DNA of 64,000 nucleotides from Cliona cf. orientalis (GCA_963930775.1 OZ005703.1:1922001-1986000), one strand, 5' to 3'; positions 35,188 through 47,400 are shown, counted from the stretch's first letter. Numbers and translations are program-made. Notes: a model not told the origin generated them from the letters alone.

Positions 35188-37987
35188 ATGTTGGCAGTGG
35201 CAGTACTGTACCTTTGCCTGGCTCTAGCTTGTGCCAGCTTACCTTCTGAAGATGATCACCTTCATGGCAGCCCAGGAAAACCTTTAGGTAGGGCTTTTTC
35301 CAAGCCACCCAATGTTACCACAGATCTTGACTGTGCCATAAAGGAGTTAGCATGGATCTATGCAGGCAACCTTCTGATAAATGTAAGTGCAATTATGCTA
35401 AATCCATGCAGATTGTATAGTTTGACTTGGTGAATTCTTCAATCCCTTCTAGAGAGACTACGATCAGACAGAGTCAGTCTATGATGCTCTACAGTTGAAA
35501 GCCTGCAACGTCTCACGAAATTATAAAAAAAAGACGGATAATTCCAATCTTCTTAAGTACAAAGCTGCAGCCATTAAGGAGGACTGGCAGACTAATGCTG
35601 ACGTGGTGGTTTATGTGGATCCAGTTCAGGGAAGTGATGATAACCTGGGAACTTCTAGTCAGCCAGTTCAATCAATTGAGGCAGCTATCAGAGCGTACAG
35701 ATACAAGAAGACATCTATAAGTGATCAAGGACTGATTTCTCTAGTGCCTGGGACCTACTATCTCACTGAAACAATTTCTCTAACAGCAGAAGACAGCAAC
35801 TTAGTGATCTGCGGAGATGGACATGAGAATACGTTCATTAGTGGAGGAAAGAATTATTCATTTGACTGGAAAAATTACATGAATGAGATGGGTCCACTTG
35901 AAAAAGATATCAGCATTGTCAGCAGTACTGTTGATATGGCAGGATCAAGCAGCACTCAGGCGAAGTACATTGGAAAGATGAAAAATGTTAGTGACTGTCA
36001 GACAGCGTGTGAAAAGGATTTGTCATGTTTTGCATTCACATGGCATGATGAAACACAGAGCAATTTCTCTAATATGTGCTACTTTCGCACCGATGGTCTA
36101 TGGGTACCTTCTGCAAAAGAGGGAGCAGTGAGTGGACGTAAAGTGAACATACTTGTCGCTGACTTGAGCAGTCAAGATCCCACCCCTTTCACTACTCTAT
36201 TTCTGAATGGTCGGAGAGCAGTTCGTGCCCGCTACCCTGATGGAAACCCAGAAACAATGGGACTCCATACTAATCCAACCGGCTACGTCCAGTCTGCCAT
36301 CAAGTGGCTACCTCCACCTCAAGATCAACCAACACCATCAGCAGCAATTTCTATCGACAGTCCACAAAGGAATGGCACACATTTTCCTCAGTATCACTTA
36401 CTAATCGGAGGCTCAAACGCTGTTTTTGATCCTCCAAAATCACTCAGTCTGCATAAAATGAGTGCAGGTCTTCAGTATTCACCCAGTGAAGGCTTTTCTT
36501 CTAGATCATGGAAAAATCCGAAAACTGGAGTTGTCCATGTTTTTCACTCCAAGCACTGGGGGAATTTGCAGTATATTCTGGATGAACGTGATGAGCAAAA
36601 CCACCAACTGAAGTGGACCAAGGGAGGATTTCAAAGTCGCTCAGGAGATGATCAAGGAGCAGAATGGTTTGTGGAGAATATCTTTGAAGAACTTGATGCT
36701 CCTGGAGAGTGGTTTTATGACGAAACAGAAAAGAAGCTGTACCTTTACCCGAACGGAACTGACATTCCAACAAGTGGGATTGGAACAGTGCTACATAGAC
36801 TGTTCAACATTCAAGGCTCGATGGATCATCCAGTATATAACATCACTCTAATGAACATCACCTTCACACAGACAGAGCCAACCTTTCTTCAGAGCTATGA
36901 AGTACCAAGTGGAGGTGACTGGTCAATACACAGAGGTGGGACAGTGTTTGTGGAAGGAGCAGATGGCTTCACTATGCAGAAATGTCGCTTTGATTCACCT
37001 GGTGGGAATGCTCTCTTCTTCAGTAACTACATCAGAAACGCTGTTATTGAAGATAATGAATTTAAGTACACAGGAGATAGTGCCATAGCAGCTGTTGGTA
37101 GTGTGGACTTGATTGATGGGACAAGTGGTAACCAACCAAGGGGAATAACAATTATAGGGAATCTTGTGCATGAAATAGGCATCTACGGAAAGCAAGTATC
37201 AGCATTTATGCAATCACTTGCATGTCAGAGTGAAATCTCAGCAAACGTATTCTTCAATGGACCTCGTGCTGGGATAAACTTCAATGATGGATTTGGTGGT
37301 GGAAATAGACTTGAGAACAACCTCGTCTTCAACATGGTTAGAGAAACTAACGATCACGGACCTTTCAACTCGTGGGACAGAGTGCCTTACCTCACCAGAG
37401 TCAAGGACGGCCAGACATCTTCTCTGGAGCCTGCTATTTCAACCATAACAAGGAATTTCCTGATCAATAACTACCACTCCACATGGCCCATCGACCATGA
37501 CGATGGATCCTGCTACTACTATGACACCTACAACTACATCGCCTACGGTGGCTACAAGAATTTTCTTGGTCACTCCAAGACCGTCATGTACAATGTCTAT
37601 GTCTACCCTGATGCCAACATTCACACTCCTACTGATGGATATACCTATCTGGTTGAGCCATTTTGTGGAACTCATTCTGGGGCAACAAGAGGTGACCTTG
37701 CCTCAGGATGGGGTGAAGTGTGGGCCAACAACACTTGTATTATCGGAAATCCATTCGTATATGCCCTAGTAAACTGTAATGCCAATGGCGATAATGAAGG
37801 ACTCATCCCACTCACCTACAATAACACGTTCTATGCTCCCAATAAAGAGGTCAATATTCACTGTGATGGAAAAGCGCTGACACTGCAGCAGTTCCAAGCA
37901 ATGGGCTACGATAAAGGAAGTGTGGCGAATGATATTGTAGACACTGAAACTATCATTGGGTGGGGGAAGAAACTCCTGAATATCTAA
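35188..37987 (+). CDS. Secreted PAN/Apple + right-handed beta-helix protein, cluster copy 5, 909 aa
   Basis: Exons: 35188-35382 and 35453-37987. The signal peptide is MLAVAVLYLCLALACASL, followed by HLHGSPGKPLGRAFSKPPNV as in copy 4. The PAN module is DCQTACEKDLSCFAFTWHDE, then CYFRTDGLW. The beta-helix carries RARYPDGNPETMGLHTNP, DETEKKLYLYPNGTDIPTSG and VYVYPDANIHTPTDGYTY. It ends TETIIGWGKKLLNI, the C-terminal motif common to the family (GWGK.LL). It converges on DSCC1, 302 bases between stop codons. Confidence 0.92.
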
Positions 37988-38289
37988 CATGTTTAATTAA
38001 TTCGCAGTTTGTTGAGTTAATTGTGTGCCCTAGTATATGCATTATAATAATTATGAGCAATACTTGCGTGTCTGGCAATTTAATATATTACCAGCATGCG
38101 TTGAATATCTACAGAGAAGTTAAACTAAATATGATTCTAGAGATGGCATTCCTCCCCCCTTGTATAATGCATAGTGTATCATACAGTAGCAGCTGCCTGT
38201 TAATTCTACTGACAGAGAATAATCATGATGTATCTTTGAGGTGGGAGTATTCATCAACTGTTGGGATGACAGATTACAAATCAGTTTGA

Positions 38290-41200
38290 CTACGAGTGCA
38301 CTGTTCTCTTAGCATTGTAAATCTTTTCCCCTCTAGCGCTGGTTGATGTCCTTGCATGCTTCAACAATAGAGCATTTAGTGATTGTGTCGGAGTCTCCAG
38401 ATCCCTGCCACACACAAAAATTAAATTCAGAACTATAAGTTAGCGATCGTATCGGCGATTTGCTACATGTATTATAGCTACTCCTGGTAATGTTTCCCAT
38501 CCTTAGTCTCTGTCATACAGTATACCTTGCTGTTTATTGACCCACCCAAGTCCCGGGCCCCTCCCCCTAATAATCCCAAAAATCACGAAACATTGCCTTC
38601 AGAGAGTTCCACATGCAACTTTATCTATAATTATAGCCATGTATTCACTCTGTCCCATGAGCTCATTCTATGCAGTCTGGCATGTGATGGCTAACTCACA
38701 GGATAAAGGGCTCAAGTTCATCACGAGTCCACTTTTCCCTTGTTGCAAAGAGCTTGTCGAATCTTTCAGCAGGATCTTGAGGTAGCTCTAAGACTGGGAA
38801 GTGCCAAATTACTGGGGGCATACTTTTCATATCTGTCAAGGCCAGTCCCTGTCATGAAGGAAATTTTGTTGAAAAATATTTCACTGTGTAGCTAATTTTC
38901 GCTGTATCATGGCTATGGGTATAAATAATTCATTTTCGTGGTTTGCATTAACAATTTAACTTCCTGATCTACAGTACTGTAACCCATATACCCTAAACAC
39001 TGATTTGGATAGCTTATGTTTATGCCAGTACCTCACCTTGAGTTGCTCTAGGCTTGTGGTCATGCCATCAGGGACCGACTGTTGCCACGACTCCATGAAT
39101 TCATCGAAGTTAAACTGTCAAAAGAAATAATAATGGTGAAATCTGTCACCTGTGTTAGCAGAAGGAGCACAAGAAATATAAACTCTTGCTCACCTTTCCA
39201 GCTGGTCTAAGCAGCAGTTCAGCATAGAACTGACATACTTTGTCCTCCGACAGCTCATAATAAACTTCTGTCAGATACAATATAATTATGTTAAACATAC
39301 ATGATACCTTGAGTAACTATCCTCACCTGTTTTGTCAGATGGATTGATATTATCATCATCTAGCCTGTCTCCATAGCATTTCAAACAGTGCTCAATCACA
39401 AATCTACAAACACATTAATAACATACACGATATCTTATCTGATAAAAAATTTGAGGGTAATGCACCCATCAATAATCACAAGGGATCTTGGAATGGTGAC
39501 AGTTTGAAAAATGGCAAAAAAATCGTGTTTAGCGCGAAACAATCCCTTTTCTCAGATCCTATCACAAACTGCGCATAATTACAAAAATAAAGAGGAAAGG
39601 GAGAGCCTGGGAATGAACCTAAATTAACGGTAGATTTACGATTACAATTGCAAATTGTATGCTCACCCTGGCTCTAATTCTTCCAGCTTCTGACAGGCGG
39701 AACTGAGTGGAACACGCCTGTAGCTCCAATCCTCCTCCTCCAGTAGAGTCAGCACTCTCTGGAACACCTGGTCTCGGTAGTCAAGGTCTAGCAGACGCCA
39801 GTAGCCTGGGGTACGTAATGCCAGGGGAAAAATAATCTCACTCTTGTGAAAAGTAAAGGAACCCTGGTCAATGCATGCATGTATGACGCTGATCATTCAA
39901 ATCGCCAGATTTAAAATTCCACTAACAACTTAGAGCCACCACCCACTATGTGATATATATGTATTGGGTAGTGCAGGATGTGTACATATATACAGGGACT
40001 GGAGAGATGAAGTGTGCTTTCAATGTTGATGACCATTACCGCTTTGGCTTCCAGCTAACCTTGTATTGGGCAAGCTTGCAATCTCTCCAAGGCTTGTGCA
40101 CTTTCAATGTTGATGACCATTACCATTTTGGGTTCCAGCTAACCTTGTATTGGGCATGCTTGCAGTCTCTCCAAGGCTTGCCACAGCTCCATCTCACTGG
40201 CTTGGATACAGTCCAGTAGGTCATCAAATGTATACTAAACAAAAAATTGTTTCTATGAGATTGTGTCACTTCAATAATTAAAATTATTAAATTTATGGAG
40301 AAAAGAAAAAAAAGTTCAGTGGTCCATGTGAGGCTCGAACTCACGACCTTCGCGTTATCAGCACGACGCTCTGCCGACTGAGCTAATGGACCAGGTGTCT
40401 ATGACCAGCTCAAATATTAAGAGTCAATTCTTTCCATGAGTATGCCTCGGTCACCAAGACTAATAAATATTTCTCAAATGGCAGATGCATGAATAGTATG
40501 GAAAAAAAAGATTCAAGTGGTCCATGTGAGGCTTGAAATCACGACCTTCGCGTTATCAGCACGACGCTTTGCCGACTGAGCTAATGGACCACATGTCTGC
40601 ACGTACAGCAAAAATATTGAGACACTACTAATGAGAAATTTCTCTCTAGTAGTAGTTTAAGACCTTAATTGGAATGCATGATCAAAAATGTACCCCAATT
40701 AAGATCTTACACCTATTATATTGATCTATGGATAATCTCTTTCACAGGAAATGGCCAACAAACGTTTTATCGTTTTACCACCAACACTACTACCTTTTGT
40801 GGTCCTTTTCTTCGTTTTGTTGTACTTTCCTCTGTGTCAGCATCTCTGAGGGGGTCAAATTCAATTTCTGCTTCTGGCCCCCTGTACAGGTATTCTGAGA
40901 GTAGCTGTTTTAGTTTCTCGATCCGTGGTCGACATGGACGCAGTTCCAAGTAGGCGTTCAGACAAGCAGTGACCTACAATGTTAAGTGGGGGTGTACGTA
41001 CGTGACATTGTACTTAATCAGATATTAGTAAATTACATTGTTCCAACATGAATTAACAAAGTTAAGCATTCAGTAAACGGAAAGGAGTTATGTTATTATG
41101 CTGTTACAGTACAGTGTACATGCAGTACCTCTTTGGAAATGAGTGAATTATTTTCGTGATTCTGAAACTCTGCAAGGAAAAAACAATACAGCAACCAATT

Positions 41201-43093
41201 CAAGCATAATATTAAAATACATGTATGTATGTACTAATTTTTTTGTATTACTTGGAACAAGTGGATTGTCCCTTTCTCCTCGCAAAAAAAGAGGAAAAAC
41301 TTATGTGGTCCATGTGAGGCTCGAACTCATGACCTTCGCGTTATCAGCACGACGCTCTGCCGACTGAGCTAATGGACCACATGTCTGTGATCAGCTCTGA
41401 TATTAACAGTCATTTCTTTCTACCTGCGTGCCCCTAGAAAGAAAACGCTAAGCTGAGCAAAATCTCAGATGGCTGAGGAATGTTCTCTTGCAGAAACAGT
41501 ATGGAGAAAAAAAAGTTCAATGGTCCATGTGAGGCTCGAACTCACGACCTTCGCGTTATCAGCACGACGCTCTGCCGACTGAGCTAATGGACCACATGTC
41601 TGTGATCAGCTCTGATATTAAGAGTCATTTCTTTCTACCTGCATGTTCCTAGAAAGAAAACGCTAAGCTGAGCAAAATACTCAAGACTAATCTCTCAGAT
41701 GGCTGAGGAACGTTCTCTTGCAGAAACGGAATGGAGACAAAAAATTCAGTGGTCCATGTGAGGCTCGAACTCATGACCTTCGCGTTATCAGCACGACGCT
41801 CTACCGACTGAGCTAATGGACCAGGTGTGTGTATACACGAAGAATATTGAGAATTGATAGGAAAAAATCCACTCTCATCTTTATATAATTATAGTCCTAG
41901 ACTTACCTGCATCCTTGGGCCAGATGAGGGTGGGTGTGATGAGCAGTGCATTTGAAGTATCGGCAATTCTCAGTTCAAAGGTCTTGTCGTCCGTGCACAG
42001 GACAGCATCCTCACTAGGATCACCTCGAATCACCACACTGCAAAATTAATGTATGTAATCACATTTCTAATTTTGTTAGTCCACATGATTACTGAGAAAT
42101 TCCACACTTTGTTGTAATCACTGATTTAATATGCAAACTAGAACCAATTTGTACCCTATTCCAATTATGGGTGAATTCATAGCTTACAGTGGTTTGCAGG
42201 TATGTTGAGGGACTGTCACAGCTAGACCTGAAAGTCACTCATGCAAGTATAATTGACCACAATCATGCACCACTCAAATGTGTACAAATGTGGTATGGCA
42301 TCCTATGGCATTATACATTGGAGGCTGGTGCCTGTTCACCACACCTTTGGATCAACATCGCAGCGTTCCTTTCCAGGGGCCTCTAGACGTAAGAACCTAG
42401 TCAAACATAATATTTATACTAGGCCCTAAGGGTGATGTAAATCATTGAGGGGGGAGCCTTCGCTGACAGTATACATGTTGATATAGTATGCTAGGGGGGA
42501 GGATTGGGTTGTCCCCTCCATAAACCAATATACTAGCTATGCTTTGCAGATCAGTTGTCTATGAAAAGTTAGGGAATGGCACTATCTCTGTCACAATGTA
42601 AACTGACAGCCTTTGTGACTTGTATTGCAACTTGTAGTATAACTGAATTAAGCACTTGAGAGCCACTGCCTATTTACCCTTTCCACTGGACAATTGACTT
42701 GCAATAAAGCACAGTATCTCACTTGTCTCCCTGCTTCAGTGCTTGAAGTACATTACTAGGAACCTCTAGTAGTTTAATCTCGTCTGAGTTGAGTTGTGCA
42801 CTGAAGTGAAGCAGCTGAACCGGTCCAGTTGTGTTGGTGAGACCAGCCGCCTTAGCCGAGAGTGACACCTGGTCTGCTGTCCTAGTATTCATGGCACTAG
42901 CACTGGCCATGGTGCCACCAGTACCAGTAGAGTCCTGATGGTTATGTGGCGGTGGAGGGGATAGATATAGGGAGGCGACGGAGGAGGATGTGTTCTCGTC
43001 AGTGAAGGCGGGGAGAGGGGGAGGGAGAGGAGGTGGGAAGGACTTGGATACAGTATCCCCCTCAGCACATGTCTCCATTTCCTCCAGCTCCAT
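38290..43093 (-). CDS. DSCC1: Sister chromatid cohesion protein DCC1, 481 aa, 11 exons
   Basis: DCC1 joins CTF8 and CTF18 in an alternative replication factor C complex that acts on PCNA and sister-chromatid cohesion in the nucleus. Exons: 42723-43093, 41907-42037, 41129-41169, 40794-40973, 40144-40234, 39667-39805, 39327-39403, 39194-39267, 39037-39114, 38700-38848 and 38290-38404, 1446 bases. Landmarks: VVIRGDPSEDAVLCTDDKTF, LRIADTSNALL, LELRPCRPRIEKLKQLL, YTFDDLLDCIQASE, GYWRLLDLDYRD, VIEHCLKCYGDRLDDDN, WQQSVPDGMTTSLEQLKGLA and FATREKWTRDELEPFI. The protein is longer than the human one (393 residues) because of a Pro/Ser/Thr-rich N-terminal extension of about 80 residues (FPPPLPPPLP); a downstream Met could be the true start. 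Introns 2 and 4 carry tRNA copies in the same orientation. The first intron starts six bases from a MITE end. Confidence 0.95.
40012..40185. repeat. 84-base tandem duplication covering the 3' half of DSCC1 exon 5
   Basis: Two copies begin near 40012 and 40096 (CTTTCAATGTTGATGACCAT at 40017 and 40101). Each contains CCAGCTAACCTTGTATTGGG, the exon 5 end with its splice donor on the minus strand. Only the copy at 40096-40185 is attached to the rest of exon 5. The other lies downstream in the intron as a decoy exon end. Confidence 0.85.
40320..40392 (-). tRNA. tRNA-Ile (anticodon GAU), copy A
   Basis: A 73-base cloverleaf. The acceptor stem GGTCCAT pairs with ATGGACC and the discriminator is A. 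The D arm is GCTCAGTCGGCAGAGC, the anticodon arm TCGTG-CTGATAA-CGCGA, and the T arm GTGAG-TTCGAGC-CTCAC is perfect. The loop places GAT at positions 34-36. A and B boxes are intact. It lies in DSCC1 intron 4, same strand as the host gene. Confidence 0.85.
40518..40590 (-). pseudogene. tRNA-Ile(GAU)-like copy B, probably inactive
   Basis: Same size and anticodon as copy A. Two changes hit the T arm (GTGAT-TTCAAGC), breaking the conserved 53-61 pair and the B box. The D stem also has a mismatch (GCTC against AAGC). It probably arose by duplication and decayed. Confidence 0.7.
41306..41378 (-). tRNA. tRNA-Ile (anticodon GAU), copy C
   Basis: Identical layout to copy A. It differs by one change that leaves an A-C mismatch at the base of the T stem (ATGAG against CTCAC). 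B box TTCGAGC is intact. It is in DSCC1 intron 2, host strand. Confidence 0.7.
41521..41593 (-). tRNA. tRNA-Ile (anticodon GAU), copy D
   Basis: All stems pair as in copy A, including the perfect T stem. It shares 3' and 5' flanks with copies C and E, showing that the unit duplicated is larger than the tRNA (about 210-230 bases). Confidence 0.85.
41750..41822 (-). tRNA. tRNA-Ile (anticodon GAU), copy E
   Basis: Carries the canonical D-loop sequence GGTAGAGC (others have GGCAGAGC) but the A-C mismatch at the base of the T stem seen in copy C. Otherwise intact. Confidence 0.75.
42538..42716. mobile_element. MITE-like element, family B copy 2
   Basis: Relative of the element at 9655-9814, sharing AGCACTTGAGAGCCACTG and GTAGTATAACTGAATTAAGC. 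Inverted ends are more diverged here. Its right end (CACAGTA) lies six bases inside DSCC1 intron 1, directly next to the GTGAGA donor. Confidence 0.75.
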
Positions 43094-43260
43094 GATCGAG
43101 GTGGTTTTGTATAGTTACTAAAGGTGTTTGTGTAAATGGGTGTGTATGTATGTATGTGTGTGGTGTGTGCATGCGAGTATGCGTGTGTGAGAGAGAGAGA
43201 GATCAAGAGAGAGAGAGATAGATAGAGAGAGATAGAGAGAGAGAGAAGAGAGGAGAGTGG
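43094..43260. repeat. DSCC1 5' region with GT and GA microsatellites
   Basis: The bases directly upstream of the DSCC1 start hold imperfect GT/GTAT units (43131-43185) and then GA/GATA runs to about 43256. On the coding strand they read CA and CT. They may lie in the 5' leader or promoter. Confidence 0.6.
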
Positions 43261-44166
43261 AGATATAGAGATGTGACATGTTTACAATACGTGAGTGTGT
43301 TGTGTACGAGTGTGAGTGTGCATCTATTGATACTTTACCTAAATAAACAGGTTGGCCGTAGACGCCACACCAACACTCACCGATCGACCGATCCACTGCT
43401 GCAGCAAGTACATGTACTAGCTGACTCCCTATCCTCTATACACCCACACTCAACACACACAACATCCTGCCTGTGTTCCACTCTCCAAATCCTAACACCA
43501 GGGGAAAATATTTCTACCTTGGCATTCAGATAATTAGATCACCCACACCACATGTACTCTGCTGCAAGTACATGCAGGCATGCACTGACTTACAGTAGCA
43601 CATAGAAGCCACTCAAGAGCCCCGGGTGACCACAGAGTGTAAACATGGTCAGTTTGACAGGTGGTCTTGCGACTGAAATTTATAGAGTACTATTGCGGAA
43701 TTTAGGTATAATATATTATATTATTATACGTATACATAATATATATTATTGCCAGACTGCTGTATGTATGGTGGCGTCTCTAGGGTGCTTTTTAACTGGG
43801 GCGTGAGTGATCGAATGTGACGGCACATAGCTAATTATAGTTTTCATAATAGTATTATTAATAACATGATAAGTACAGTTTGATGTAGCTAGACAATCAG
43901 CATATACCATCGCTATTGATGCTGTAAACAGTGCACGGTGGGACCAGCTTAACTTGATAGTTATAATTCTCATAATATTATTATTAATAGCGTGATAAGT
44001 ACAGTTTGATGTAGACTGTGCATATACTGTTGCTGGCTGTGGGGATATAGTAAACAGTGGGCACAGTGGGACTAACTTAACTTAAACATAATTTTTGATA
44101 CACATGTAGTTATAGGCTAAGTACAACAACGCAGCCACATGGCATTGTGCAAAGGGTGGGTGCTAC
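43261..44166. other. Non-coding stretch upstream of DSCC1
   Basis: No exon I can support. Two related AT-rich segments with AGTACAGTTTGATGTAG occur at 43872 and 43998, suggesting a local duplication of about 126 bases. Confidence 0.5.
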
Positions 44167-44432
44167 TACACTGGCGTAAGAAGCAGGGGGGCTGGGGGGG
44201 CTGTAGCCCCCCCATCTTGTCAACCAAGTGGGCCTAAACCTAGGAAGATATTTATTCTACTAGGCCTTGACATCTTCAGATTCGAGACGTAAAGTCCACA
44301 TTACAGCCAAATTAGCATAATAATGGGCATGGTTTGAAGGTGTATTGTGTGATCCAAAAAAATTTTTGCGTGCTTTGCGCGCAATTTTATTTACAGCCCC
44401 CCTGTTCAAAAACATCTTCTTACGCCACTGTA
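44167..44432. mobile_element. MITE-like element, family D
   Basis: About 266 bases with inverted ends: left TACACTGGCGTAAGAAG, right read in reverse TACAGTGGCGTAAGAAG. Sub-terminal G-runs and C-runs (GGGGGGCTG, CAGCCCCCC) extend the pairing. A TA target duplication is compatible with both flanks. Confidence 0.8.
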
Positions 44433-47400
44433 CTATATAGCTGGTGTAGTGGATTGGGTACAGACAAGGGCTTAACTATAGACTCCTTTGGGGTCTATAT
44501 GCCCAATTGGTGTAGATGAACCCACATGCACCCCACCCCCATGGCAACATTCTAACTGACTTTCCAACTTCTAAGCTCGAATGGATAATAGAAAATCGAA
44601 TATGATCAAAAGAATTCTAGGGCTTTCCATACTAGCTGTGAAGGGTTGATTGCCAATTTCTAACCTTAAAATTGGTTCCATGTGAAGTTTTAATTGGAGG
44701 AATTTTTGAGTGCCTATTATGGATTTCTCTAAAAGGATTGATTGGCAATTTCTAGCATTACTCAGGCAATAAAATGGCAAACCAGTACAGAGGTTATGGA
44801 AATTAGGTGACTAAGTCTGTTATGGCATGCCGGCTTTGTTTGGAAAATGAGACTGTAATTAGATTGCTGGCTGATCATGAGCGAGCTTCCTACTCAGATA
44901 AAACACTGCACAGTGTATACGTATGTACTATTATTTCTCTATACAAGTCTTGTGTATACATGCACTTATAACATGCTCATATCACATGTTGATCCCCTTT
45001 ATTAGGTACTAACCTTATAGGTATATACACGTATAATTATATTATAATATGACATAAATGTACTATTGTATAGTACTCCCACGTCTAGAGTGATTATTAT
45101 TATACGCTTACTATGCAAATAAAAGGAAAATCTCTAGCTAAGACGGTATTTTACTGAGTTGAATAATGGTGCCTACCTGCATACATACATACATGTACAT
45201 GTATACTAATTATTGTTACCATGCTCCACACCTGTGCCCCATCGATCGACAATGGCTATCACTCTGTATGACATTGTGTGCTTGCATTAATTTTGTCAAT
45301 CATGCAAGCTTTGGTTTCTTAATTAGCTGCTGCATGTATCGTAGTGTTGCAGTACAAAATGTATATTATAGGTGCACGCACAGCTAAAGCACGTAATATC
45401 TTAATGAAAATTCTTCCTCATTTTTATGATCAGGCTCAAGTTAGTTTTGCATAGAACCATGTAGCAAGGATCCTAGATGTTGTCCTGACTAATAGAAATA
45501 CCCCTATTCCCCCATATCAATCTCTATTAATAGCCTAAGAGTTGCTCCTTGGTAGTAGAGCTACAATCCACATGCACATGCATGCACAACATAATATTAT
45601 TATGACATCATACAGTAGCTGTATGAGTAAGGTATATATTATACCACAGTTGGTCCTATGGGGCCAACACTGGGTATGTACCTCCATGTACTGGTACATT
45701 TCTGAAGGTACAAGTAAGGACTAAAAAACACACGCCATTGTTTACAAGAGCTATTACCTGGCTACGTGGACCTGCTAAATATGTACACGCTGTGTGAAGC
45801 AACCTACCACAAAGCCCTAAAACAGGACTGATTTCACTTCCCTGGTCGGTTTCAAATATGGAAACTTCTTCGCTACAGCATAGCTTGTTTTTCATCCTGT
45901 TTAGCGGCGACCATGCCAAATACCAACCAACCAACCAACCAACATCACATGCATAGCTTCAACATGGAAGTCACACGCATGCATGAGTCACCATAGGTCA
46001 CCAAAATTAGTCCAGTCTATCCATGGTGCTGCATGCTTCCAGCACCACCACTATTATAATATCCACTCTTATGGTACCAAGGGCTCTGGGGTCTATAATT
46101 AAGCCCTTGATGGTACATACGTAGCTACTGCCATTGTCCACATAATTATTAGAGTGAATGGGAGTCACTCTTGAGTGTTTATAAGTGCTTGATTACGAAC
46201 ACATAAACACTCTTGAGTGTTCACAATAGATTAAGAGCTTCGATTGTGATTATGATGGAGTTCAACTGTCGTTCGAATAATCCCGAAGTTTGCAGGTGCT
46301 GATTCAGAAATTTTGCACGGAAGGTGGCTGATAGGGTGGCTACCCATAGTTAATTATAGTATACTGGTGCATGCAAGGGAGGTGGCTGATTGATAATATG
46401 GTGGATGTCTCCTATACTACGTTACATAAAAGAAGTAGTGAAGGGGGTGGCTAGCTACCCTATCCACTCTCCCTGGATCAGCCCCTGGAACTTTGTCCCC
46501 ATGTGCAGGCTTTGGCCTATATACTAGTATGGCTTTTACACAATTAACACCATTAAATGGATGACATAATATTTTAATACATATATATTATAGTAGGATA
46601 GAGCAGCCCGAGATAAGAAATTACCAACCCCAATGCCCATTTCCTAATTTAATTACTAGCTACCTCAAACAGTGGAAACCTCACTAATCAAAATTTATAG
46701 TAACGAATATCAAGGGAAAGGCCTTGAAACTAAAACTATAGAACATCTGCACAATTATCTGGACACCCAAATTAAAAATTTCCCTACAAACGAGGAGGGC
46801 TTGCACTTGTGTGTCTTTTGATAGCCAAACACACAGCTGAAGCTTATATATAAAAACTGGGAGCGCTTTCAGGTATTTGATTGAACGTACAGGTGTCAAG
46901 ATTAAGCCTAGTAGTGTACTATACACACCTATAGCTAGGTCCAAGAAAATCAAATTCTGTAATACATGTAATGATAGTATGGCACATGCATTTATCAAAC
47001 ATCATGCAGGGGTTCATCTGGGGAGGGGGGAGGAGAGGGGGGGGGAGGGCATTCATCCTTAGCTACTGGAATATCAGCAATTCCATTATTGCCCTCTCCC
47101 AGTTCTAAATTTAATCAATGAACCCCAAAATGGTCAGTACCGTACTGTGTGTGATTGATTATGTCTGTGCACTGATCCACTTGAGCTTCTCTTGATTGTA
47201 GTTACAAAGTTTAAACCTCACCAATTAGCTGTAGTCAATATTCGTAGGTAATTAAATTAATGGTTAAAATGCCATCTCTTTATACGGACGGATACACACA
47301 GGATGCAATGTGATTATTTTACCCAAATTTTGGCATAGTTACAATTCCCAGTTTATCGCTAATTAACTGATTAGAATTCACCATAATTATGGTGATGCCC

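Noticed and set aside
38333-38404. Alternative DSCC1 terminal frame ending at 38333
   Set aside because: It breaks phase with the preceding exon; the frame ending at 38290 keeps phase and matches the family C-terminus (SLNALLLKHAR).
40320-41822. Regularly spaced near-identical 73-base repeats resembling an array
   Set aside because: They fold as tRNAs with intact promoters and differing spacers of 126-716 bases in a eukaryotic intron; not a CRISPR array.
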